From Bryobacterales bacterium (lineage in GTDB: Bacteria; Acidobacteriota; Terriglobia; Bryobacterales; Bryobacteraceae): a stretch of DNA of 34,787 bases. The translations under genes were made by a program, and so were the position numbers. The stretch's first letter is position 1, and the number at the start of each line of letters is the position of its first letter. Positions 15,415 to 22,350 of the stretch are shown here, piece by piece. The notes beneath the pieces are model-generated. The model did no database searches. It saw nothing but the letters and a program-made list of their open reading frames with translations, and was not told where the DNA came from. The DNA is taken from positions 1 through 34,787 of the forward strand of contig PMTR01000189.1 in NCBI GenBank assembly GCA_003167255.1. The letters are read 5' to 3'.

Positions 15415-15979
15415 CGACTCCGGGGATGACCGCAACAGGAGGTTACCAGCACGGTACTTCCTGACCTACACCGGCAAGCATGTCCACTCGCTCTCTCCCC
15501 ACCCGGAGGAGATCGACATTGACGACGTGGCGCATTCGCTATCGCAGATGTGCCGGTTCCTGGGGCACACGGATGGCTTCTACAGCGTCGGTCAGCACTC
15601 GGTACTGGTGAGCGAACTGGTTCCGGCCCAGGACGCCTTGTGGGGGCTTATGCACGATGCCAGCGAAGCGTATCTCTGCGATCTGCCCGCACCCATAAAG
15701 CGCGACCCGGAAATGGGCATTTACCGGATCGCGGAAGACCGGCTCATGCTGGCGGTCTGCCAGAAATTCGGCCTGCAGCCGGAAATGCCCAAGTCGGTAA
15801 TGCTGGCGGATAAGCTCCTGCTGGCCACAGAATTCCGCGACGTGACCACGGTGGACGATCTCGACTGGATCATTGCGGAGTGCGGCGTCGCGCCCTCGGA
15901 ACACCTCCTCATCCACCCATGGCCGCCCTGCGTCGCGGAGGAACGGTTTTTGCGCCGTTTCTGGAATCTCACAAGATGA
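15386..15979 (+). CDS. HD-domain phosphohydrolase (YfbR-like)
   Basis: 197 residues from GTG at 15386. The phage/YfbR-type pattern is clear: TYTGKHVHSLSPHPEEIDI, then DVAHSLSQMCRFLGH, H71 in VGQHSVLV, and the H90-D91 pair in LMHDASEAYLCDLP. The H...HD...D layout binds a divalent metal. Relatives are 5'-deoxynucleotidases or other nucleotide phosphohydrolases, so a role in the infected cell's dNTP pool is likely. It starts inside the preceding gene, and its TGA overlaps the ATG of the primase gene (ATGA). Family sure, substrate inferred. Confidence 0.8.
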   Translation: MKRRETICHNDSGDDRNRRLPARYFLTYTGKHVHSLSPHPEEIDIDDVAHSLSQMCRFLGHTDGFYSVGQHSVLVSELVPAQDALWGLMHDASEAYLCDLPAPIKRDPEMGIYRIAEDRLMLAVCQKFGLQPEMPKSVMLADKLLLATEFRDVTTVDDLDWIIAECGVAPSEHLLIHPWPPCVAEERFLRRFWNLTR

Positions 15980-17805
15980 CGCCGCACGATTTCCTCAACC
16001 TCCTTTGGCAGTACAAGCCGGAGGAACAATATGTTCTGCTGTGGACGCTGCAGGACAAGCGGTCGCATTGGTTCCAGGATGTAAGGAAAGCTGCGGACTT
16101 TGCCGGCAACTGCAACGGCCACGACGTGTACGTCGGTATGGGACTTTCAAGAACAGATCACGGTCCCGCCCGACGCTGCACGTCGGATGAGATCGCGGGC
16201 ATCACCGGCTTCGGCGGCGACTTCGATCTCAGGTCGGCGGCGCACGGCACCAAGCCGCTTCCGGCGACGATTGAGGACGCGCTCTCGATCATTCCCGCCT
16301 CGATGACTCCGACCATCGTCGTCGCCACCGGCAATGGCGCGCACGCATGGTGGCTCTTCAAGGAACCGTACATCTTCGATTCGGAAGAGGATCGTAAGGA
16401 CGTGGCGCGCCTCGTCGCGCGCTGGCATACGATGCTCAGGCTCAATGCGGCGGCGCGCGGCTGGGCATACGACCGGCTGTCGGACCTGGCGCGCATTCTG
16501 CGCATCCCCGGCACCCAGAACCACAAGGATCCGGCTCATCCGAAGGACGTGACGGTCCACAGCACCACGGATCGCCGGTACAACCTGTCCGATTTCGAGG
16601 AAGTCCTGGACGCGGCCAACATCCCCGATTTGGAGGCACAGGAAAAGGCGTCGCGCGAGTGGGCAGAGCGGTTCAAAGACACGCCTCTGGTGATCGACTT
16701 GAACGCTCGCATCCCGGAGGACTTGCTGCAGCGATGGATGGACGGCAGCGCGGTGGGTGAGCAGACCGCCATGAAGTTCCGGAACACGTGGCTGCGCCTG
16801 CGCCACGATCTCAAGGACCAGAGCAACTCCGGGTACGATATGGCGCTCGCCGACTTCGGTGTCGATGCCGGCCTGACGGAACAGCAGATCGTCAATCTGA
16901 TCATCCATAACCGTGCGCATCACGGGCGGGCCCAGGCGAAGCGCCTGGAGTACTTCCAACGGACCATTGCAAAGGCGAACTACCGGATCGGCGGCATCGA
17001 CTCACCGCTTCCGGCGCAGCCCGCGCCTGCGGCGGCGTCTACTGAGCGCGCAGCCACGCCTGGCAGTCCCGAAACGCCGCGCCAGACCGGCCCCGACGCG
17101 CCACAGGGCGCGTCCGTTGCGCCGGAGGAGGATCGGGCGGCTTCACCGGCGGCTCTCGACTCCGCCGCTAAAGTGCTGTTGACCGAGCGGATTTCCCTCG
17201 CGTTGGGAGTCCCGATCCAACGCCTCATAAAGATCGATGGCAAGGAGCCTCAGTACCGGATGGAATTGTGCGACGGGCGCAAGATCGAGTTCGCCCACGT
17301 AGGCAAGCTCATTGCTCAAGAGTCAGTCCGCATGGCGATCGCCGCAACGGTGGGCAAGATCATTCCGAAAATCAAGGCGAAACACTGGGAACAGATCTCC
17401 CAGGCGATGCTGGATGCCTGCTTCGTCGAAGAAGCCACGGAGGAGGTGGAGTGGGAAGGCGCGGCGCGCATGTATCTCCAGAGCTATTTGTCGGAGACGA
17501 ACTTCATTCCGTCCATCGAAGGGCAGCGGGTCCAGGACCGGAGAAAGCCGATGCTGCTGAATGGACTGATCTCGATCTGCGCGTCGGACTTCCAGATCTA
17601 CGTCAACAAAACGACTTTCCAGAACCTGTCCGTCAAGATGATCACGGGGATGCTGTCAGCACTGGGCGCCAGGACGGCGAAGGTCCGCGGGGCAGGCAAG
17701 GGGAAGAGTAAGGACCAGCGCCGGTGGGTGCTGCCCGAGTCAGAATTCGACCCGGATGAATACAAACAGCAAGGTCACGAGGGAGCCGCCGATGTCGTCC
17801 ACTGA
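15976..17805 (+). CDS. AEP-type primase (PrimPol), phage replication
   Basis: 609 residues. Archaeo-eukaryotic primase motifs are all seen: D82-F-D84 in GFGGDFDLRS (metal-binding D-x-D), ATGNGAH at 117-123 (the S/T-G-x-G-x-H motif) with WWLF after it, and D170 in DLARILRIPGTQNHK. A Pro/Ala-rich linker lies at about residues 350-395. The C-terminal part (SICASDFQIYV, LGARTAKVRG) resembles the winged-helix end of D5-like primase-helicases, but no Walker A motif is present, so the helicase module seems absent. Helicase function may come from the overlapping UvrD-like gene. It primes phage DNA synthesis. Confidence 0.8.
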   Translation: MTPHDFLNLLWQYKPEEQYVLLWTLQDKRSHWFQDVRKAADFAGNCNGHDVYVGMGLSRTDHGPARRCTSDEIAGITGFGGDFDLRSAAHGTKPLPATIEDALSIIPASMTPTIVVATGNGAHAWWLFKEPYIFDSEEDRKDVARLVARWHTMLRLNAAARGWAYDRLSDLARILRIPGTQNHKDPAHPKDVTVHSTTDRRYNLSDFEEVLDAANIPDLEAQEKASREWAERFKDTPLVIDLNARIPEDLLQRWMDGSAVGEQTAMKFRNTWLRLRHDLKDQSNSGYDMALADFGVDAGLTEQQIVNLIIHNRAHHGRAQAKRLEYFQRTIAKANYRIGGIDSPLPAQPAPAAASTERAATPGSPETPRQTGPDAPQGASVAPEEDRAASPAALDSAAKVLLTERISLALGVPIQRLIKIDGKEPQYRMELCDGRKIEFAHVGKLIAQESVRMAIAATVGKIIPKIKAKHWEQISQAMLDACFVEEATEEVEWEGAARMYLQSYLSETNFIPSIEGQRVQDRRKPMLLNGLISICASDFQIYVNKTTFQNLSVKMITGMLSALGARTAKVRGAGKGKSKDQRRWVLPESEFDPDEYKQQGHEGAADVVH

Positions 17806-19489
17806 GCAACTGGCAGCGGGCAGCCTCGAGGAAATCGGCCGGCGCGACCACGAGGTCACCTCTGAGTACCGGATCTTCGGCCCACCGGGCACGGGCAAGA
17901 CAACCAACCTGACCCGGCAGATCCGGCGCGCGGTGGAACGCTACGGCGCGGATTCAGTCCTCGTCACATCGTTCTCGCGCACTGCGGCCGCAGAACTGGC
18001 CGGACGCGATCTCCCGATTGGGAACGACCGCGTCGGCACGCTGCACTCGCATTGCTGGCATGCGCTGGGCGGCCCGGAAATCGCCGAGGCCAACGTGGAC
18101 GAATGGAACAGCGACAACCCTTCGCTCCCAATCACGCCGGCCCGGAAGCAGCACAAGCTCGATGGAGAAGAGTCGGTGGACGAAGATTCCGAAGCGGAGA
18201 AGGACGGCGATACCGAACTACAAAGGTTGAGCCGGTTCCGCGGTCTGATGCTCCCACCGGAACTGTGGCCGAAGACGGTGGCCGAATTCGCGCAGCGGTG
18301 GACGGAGTATAAGCGGGAAAACGGGCTGCTCGACTTCACGGATCTGATTGAGATATCCCTCCGCGAAGTTGCCCTGGCGCCGCATAACCCCTCCGTGATT
18401 TTCGCGGATGAGGCGCAGGATTTGAACCGGATGCAGTTGTCGCTGGTCCGGAAGTGGGGCGAGCGCGGGAACTATTTCATTGTGGCGGGCGACGATGACC
18501 AGACCATCTACACTTTCACGGGAGCCACGCCCGATGCTTTTCTCGATCCCGACATTCCGGACGACCACAAGATCATCCTGAAGCAGAGCTACCGCGTGCC
18601 GCGCGCCGTGCATCGGTTTGCAGAGTCCCTCATCCACCAGGTCACTCGGCGGCAGGAAAAGGAATATCTGCCGCGCCCAGAGGACGGCGCGCTCGACCGC
18701 CTGTCGCGCGACGGATACAAGCGGCCCGAGTTCGCTATCCTCAGCAGCGCCGTCGAACACTTGGAGCATGGCAAAACGGTCATGTTCCTGACAGCCTGCG
18801 CTTACATGCTCAAGCCGCTAGTGGCGGTCCTGCGCAAACAAGGCATTCCATTCCACAATCCGTACCGCAAGAGCAATGGCTACTGGAACCCGCTGCGTAC
18901 CGGAAAGCGCGGGTCAACGGTGAACCGGATCCTCGCGCTCCTGGCTGGCCACCCAGATTACGGCGACGGCCACCATCCATGGACCCATGGCGATCTGGCG
19001 ATGTGGGCAGAGGTGCTGCAGTCGAAGGGTATTCTGCGGCACGGGGCTAAGAAGAAGCTCAGTCAATACGATATCGCCCAAACCGCAACGGTAGAGCGTC
19101 TCGACGAGATCTTCGAACCGGCTGCGCTCGAATCGCTGATGGCTGCGTGGGACGGCAGCTACCGCGACCTGCTGGAGTGGTGGCGCACGCGCCTGACGGC
19201 CGATGTTGGCGCTCGGGTCCAGTTTCCCGCCCAGGTCGCCGCCATTCGCGGCCCGGGTGGCCTGGCGCAGACGCCGCAGGTCATGGTCGGCACGATCCAC
19301 TCCGTCAAGGGTGGCCAGGCCGATGTTGTTTATTTATTCCCCGACCTGAGCCAGGCGGGCGACGCCCAGTACGCGCGTGGCGGCGCGGCGCGCGATTCGG
19401 TGATCCGGCAGTTCTATGTGGGATCAACTCGGGCGCGGGAAAAGCTCTATATCTGCGGGCGCGAGTCGGCGCTTGCCGTGTCTCTCTGA
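17792..19489 (+). CDS. UvrD/Rep-like superfamily 1 helicase
   Basis: 565 residues from ATG at 17792, preferred over ATG 17756 because GAGGGAG lies at 17779-17785. It overlaps the primase gene by 14 bases. Walker A is GPPGTGKTT at 30-38, motif Ia TSFSRTAAAEL, motif II DEAQD at 206-210, motif III GDDDQTIY at 233-240, motif V GTIHSVKGGQADVV and motif VI QFYVGSTRAREKLYI near the end. An acidic insert (residues ~124-139) replaces part of domain 1B. It should unwind DNA 3' to 5' at the phage fork or during recombination. Family certain; pairing with the primase is inferred from the overlap. Confidence 0.85.
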   Translation: MSSTEQLAAGSLEEIGRRDHEVTSEYRIFGPPGTGKTTNLTRQIRRAVERYGADSVLVTSFSRTAAAELAGRDLPIGNDRVGTLHSHCWHALGGPEIAEANVDEWNSDNPSLPITPARKQHKLDGEESVDEDSEAEKDGDTELQRLSRFRGLMLPPELWPKTVAEFAQRWTEYKRENGLLDFTDLIEISLREVALAPHNPSVIFADEAQDLNRMQLSLVRKWGERGNYFIVAGDDDQTIYTFTGATPDAFLDPDIPDDHKIILKQSYRVPRAVHRFAESLIHQVTRRQEKEYLPRPEDGALDRLSRDGYKRPEFAILSSAVEHLEHGKTVMFLTACAYMLKPLVAVLRKQGIPFHNPYRKSNGYWNPLRTGKRGSTVNRILALLAGHPDYGDGHHPWTHGDLAMWAEVLQSKGILRHGAKKKLSQYDIAQTATVERLDEIFEPAALESLMAAWDGSYRDLLEWWRTRLTADVGARVQFPAQVAAIRGPGGLAQTPQVMVGTIHSVKGGQADVVYLFPDLSQAGDAQYARGGAARDSVIRQFYVGSTRAREKLYICGRESALAVSL

Positions 19490-19511
19490 TTCGAACGATT
19501 GGTCATAGCTT

Positions 19512-19748
19512 ATGTCCGATGAAAATGGTAACCGGCCATCTAACAGGATGTCGGTAGACGAGATCGCCCGCCGCCTCGATATCGGCCGGCTGGCGGTGTA
19601 CGCGATGCTGGAGCAGGGCATTCTCCCCGGCATCCGGTTGGGCCGGCGATGGATCGTCACGCGGCACGCCTACGAAGAATGGGAGCGGACCTGCGGCATG
19701 CGGACCGGACCTGGACTTCAAAACGAACCCGAGGTAAGGGTTCACTGA
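19512..19748 (+). CDS. Excisionase-like HTH protein
   Basis: 78 residues with a MerR/excisionase-type HTH_17 unit at about residues 12-58: SVDEIARRLDIGRLAVYAML, then GILPGIRLGRRWIV and YEEWER. This is the usual small DNA-binding partner encoded beside phage integrases, directing excision or acting as a regulator. The TGA shares a base with the ATG of the integrase gene (TGATG), so the two are translated together. Confidence 0.75.
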   Translation: MSDENGNRPSNRMSVDEIARRLDIGRLAVYAMLEQGILPGIRLGRRWIVTRHAYEEWERTCGMRTGPGLQNEPEVRVH

Positions 19749-20956
19749 TGTCGGTCCACAAACGCAAACGCAAGGGTAAGATCACGTGGCTGTACAAGTT
19801 CGACGGGCCAGGATCGACCCGCGATAATCGGCGTATTGTCAGGGGATTTGGTTTCGCCACCAAGGGCGCGGCACAGGACGCCGAGGCAAAGCGGCGAATA
19901 GACGAAGAGCAAGAATTCGCGATGGCGAAGGCTGGCGTCGGCGTGGCGGCCGAGCCTCCGAAGACGCTCTCGACCCTGCTGGAGGAGTTTTTCCGGCAAC
20001 ACGCGGAAAAGAAGCTGGCGCCCAAGACGATCGAGCGATACCACGAGCAAGCGGCGTGCCTCCACCCCGATCTCCTGGCAATGCGGCTCACGGACATCAC
20101 GCCGCTTCATCTGAGCAGAGAATGGAACCGGCTGCTGGAATCGGGCGGCCACCATCGCAAGACCAAAAAGCCGCGCCCGCTGGCGGCTAAGACCGTCCGC
20201 AGCATCGCGGGCGTTGTGTCGAGCGCCTTCAGACGTGCGGAACTTTGGGGCTTGGTCACCAGCAATCCGGTAAGGCGCAGCGAACCGCCGGTTGCAAAGA
20301 AGCACGAAGGACTAGCGTTGATGCCCGCGGAGCAAGCACGGCTGGTCGAGTCCGCGACGGGCCCCTGGTGCCTGCCGATGTTCCTGGATTTGTCGGCCGC
20401 GACCGGCGCGCGCCGCGGCGAGATCCTGGCGCTGCGCTGGTCCGACATCCGGGACGGTTGCGCATTTATTGATCGGTCGCTGACACAGACGAAAGAGGTC
20501 CTGCTCTTCAAAAGCACCAAATCCGGAAGGCCACGGCGAATCGAGCTTCCGGGTTCGGCCTTGACGGCACTGGACGCCCACCGGCAACGCCAGGACGAAT
20601 TCCGCAGGAAGTTCGGTCCCGATTACCGCACAGACCTGAATTTGATATTCGCGAATCCCGATGGCACACTGCTGAAGCCCGATTCGATTTCCGCGTCGGT
20701 GTCGCTGCTCTGCCGGAAGCTGGGCTTGCCCAAAGGCGCCAGCCTCCACACGCTCCGCCACAGCCACGCGTCGGTCCTGCTGGCAGACGGCGTGGATCTG
20801 GCGACCGTGTCGGAGCGGCTGGGCCACTCGTCCGTCCGCGTGACTGCCGAAATCTACAGCCACGCGATGCGCGGGCGTGACCAGGAAGCCGCCCGGCGGT
20901 GGGACGAGTTGATGGGCCGCACTTCGCAGGAGCGCCCCAAGGTTCCGGTAAACTAA
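19748..20956 (+). CDS. int: Tyrosine-type phage integrase
   Basis: 402 residues from ATG at 19748. The N-terminal ~70 residues form an arm-type DNA-binding part (GKITWLYKFDG), then a SAM-like core-binding domain (LAPKTIERYHEQ). The catalytic residues are all present: R222 in ATGARRGEILALRW, K258 in the STKSGRPR hairpin, H334 and R337 in HTLRHSH, H360 in RLGHSS and Y370 in AEIYSHA. It should insert and excise the element at an att site. It is transcribed rightward at the right end of the phage genes, away from the late genes. Its target is not shown directly; tRNA-Glu at 31.9 kb is a candidate. Confidence 0.9.
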   Translation: MSVHKRKRKGKITWLYKFDGPGSTRDNRRIVRGFGFATKGAAQDAEAKRRIDEEQEFAMAKAGVGVAAEPPKTLSTLLEEFFRQHAEKKLAPKTIERYHEQAACLHPDLLAMRLTDITPLHLSREWNRLLESGGHHRKTKKPRPLAAKTVRSIAGVVSSAFRRAELWGLVTSNPVRRSEPPVAKKHEGLALMPAEQARLVESATGPWCLPMFLDLSAATGARRGEILALRWSDIRDGCAFIDRSLTQTKEVLLFKSTKSGRPRRIELPGSALTALDAHRQRQDEFRRKFGPDYRTDLNLIFANPDGTLLKPDSISASVSLLCRKLGLPKGASLHTLRHSHASVLLADGVDLATVSERLGHSSVRVTAEIYSHAMRGRDQEAARRWDELMGRTSQERPKVPVN

Positions 20957-20964
20957 TCCTCTAT

Positions 20965-21180
20965 ATGGGCGATCAACCGATCAGCGAAGAAGTGCGTCTG
21001 GCCCTGAACCTCTCGGCCGCGTTCACTGCGACGCGCGAGAACATCGGTTTGGATTACGCGCGGAAGAAGTATGGCCACGAACCGGTCAGCGACTATTGGG
21101 TCGCCGTGGCGCGCATGGTGATCGAGGACCTGATCATGCGTCCTGGACGGCTCCCACGCACTCCCCCCACAATTCAGTGA
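20965..21180 (+). CDS. Small protein of unknown function after the integrase
   Basis: 71 residues, ATG at 20965, 8 bases after the integrase stop. It is mostly helical: SEEVRLALNLSAAFTATREN, then a Tyr-rich middle (YARKKYGHEPVSDYW) and a hydrophobic helix. No ribosome site stands out. It may be the last gene of the integrase unit, or belong to the flanking island. No family is recognised. Confidence 0.45.
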   Translation: MGDQPISEEVRLALNLSAAFTATRENIGLDYARKKYGHEPVSDYWVAVARMVIEDLIMRPGRLPRTPPTIQ

Positions 21181-21307
21181 TTCTGGCCAGCGGAATCCCC
21201 CTCCGCCACCCAATCAAGACAATTAAATCGTCTACAATTCCGCAGCGCCGCTATGGTGGACGCCCTTCTCCTGGCGTCGATGGAGTATTCTGAAGGGTCG
21301 AGAGCCG
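21181..21307 (+). promoter_or_regulatory. Gap before the defence genes, possible promoter
   Basis: TACAAT at 21233-21238 is a fair -10 element within the only AT-rich patch (AATTAAATCGTCTACAATT) between the integrase unit and the AAA ATPase gene. No good -35 lies 16-18 bases upstream. No hairpin terminator and no copy of the tRNA-Glu end were found here. Confidence 0.3.
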
Positions 21308-22345
21308 GTGTGGCAAATGGCGAGGGCAGACCTTCTTAAGAAGCTATTCACGGGGTACCAACGCCGCGACGATCAGGCGTTCAAGCAGGCCGCCGAGGAG
21401 CTAATCGTCGAAGAGCGTAAGAAGCAACACTCGATTCTCGCGAATGAACTGGAACGAATTTTGCGAAACGGTCACTCAGAACAGGGCACGCTGAAACGGC
21501 TAGTCCCAATGGAGCCGGGTCCGACGGATTCCGAACGCAGAATGGCACTGCTCGAGGTGCGCCAGCCCCAGCGATACATGGACGACCTCGTGCTGGAGCC
21601 TCCGGTTCGCTGTGCGGTAGACCGCGTACTGCGTGAGTTTCGGGAATGGGACGTCCTGGAAGCAAACGGCCTAGTCCCGATCCGCCGCGTCATCTTTTGT
21701 GGTCCATCGGGTTGCGGCAAGACCGCCATGGCTGAAGCAATGTCGGCCGAACTGGCAATTCCCATGTTGTACGTCCGCTTCGATGCCGTGGTGTCGTCTT
21801 TGCTGGGAGAGACCGCCGCGAACCTGCGCAAGGTTTTCGAATACGCGAGGCGCGGCCAGTGGGTGTTGTTTTTTGATGAATTCGATGCCATTGGCCGCTC
21901 GCGCGACGATACCACCGAGCACGGCGAGATTAAGCGTGTGCTCAACTCATTTCTGCAGATCGTGGACAATTTCGATGGCCGTTCCCTCGTTATCGCCGCG
22001 ACCAATTTCGAACAGGTGCTGGACCCGGCCGTCTGGCGGCGCTTCGATGAGACCATTCGCTTCGAACGGCCTCAGGAATCCCAACTGAAGCTCCTGGCGA
22101 GGAAGCGTCTTAACCCGGTGAGTTCCACTGACGCCCAAATAGATCGAATCGCTGCAGCCTTCTCTGGTTCTTCATATGCGGATGCCGAGCGCGCATGCCT
22201 CGACATTCGAAAAGCGTGCGTGCTACGCAACAGCCGACAAGTTACTGACTCCGACGTGGAGGATGCTCTCGCGCGGCACGCATATCGCCAGTCCGTTCTG
22301 CGGAAAGCTTCGGCATCTGACGCGCCGACCGTAGATCGCGACTGA
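21308..22345 (+). CDS. ietA: AAA+ ATPase of an IetAS-like defence pair
   Basis: 345 residues from GTG at 21308 (ATG at 21317 also possible). Walker A is GPSGCGKT at 132-139, Walker B LFFDEFD at 187-193, sensor 1 ATN at 231-233, and an arginine-finger-like WRRFDE at 243-248. This is the FtsH/Vps4-like AAA type with a helical lead-in of ~95 residues. It is followed after 5 bases by a subtilisin-like protease, the gene pair described as IetAS in Agrobacterium Ti-plasmid stability and later listed among anti-phage systems. The ATPase is thought to hold the protease in check or deliver its substrates. The pairing is seen; the mechanism here is inferred. Confidence 0.8.
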   Translation: MWQMARADLLKKLFTGYQRRDDQAFKQAAEELIVEERKKQHSILANELERILRNGHSEQGTLKRLVPMEPGPTDSERRMALLEVRQPQRYMDDLVLEPPVRCAVDRVLREFREWDVLEANGLVPIRRVIFCGPSGCGKTAMAEAMSAELAIPMLYVRFDAVVSSLLGETAANLRKVFEYARRGQWVLFFDEFDAIGRSRDDTTEHGEIKRVLNSFLQIVDNFDGRSLVIAATNFEQVLDPAVWRRFDETIRFERPQESQLKLLARKRLNPVSSTDAQIDRIAAAFSGSSYADAERACLDIRKACVLRNSRQVTDSDVEDALARHAYRQSVLRKASASDAPTVDRD

Positions 22346-22350
22346 CATCG

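Larger units (their letters stand above)
1..21180 (+). mobile_element. Prophage, right part (late, lysis, control, replication and integration genes)
   Basis: Every convincing gene from the left edge to 21,180 is on the + strand. The order is phage-like: tail-type protein, endolysin and small membrane proteins, an AT-rich control region, replication genes (helicases, AEP primase, ParB-like proteins, VRR-NUC), then excisionase and tyrosine integrase. Genes are tightly packed, with many ATGA/GTGA overlaps. Capsid, portal and terminase genes are absent, so the left end lies outside the window. The right end is not defined. It could be just after the integrase, or at the tRNA-Glu near 31.9 kb, in which case the defence genes are its cargo. 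A conjugative element is less likely, because no relaxase or type IV secretion gene is seen. Confidence 0.8.

Noticed and set aside
20941-21307. att site directly after the integrase
   Set aside because: No tRNA-like sequence and no repeat of another part of the window was found here; the partner repeat would lie outside the window, so it cannot be supported.
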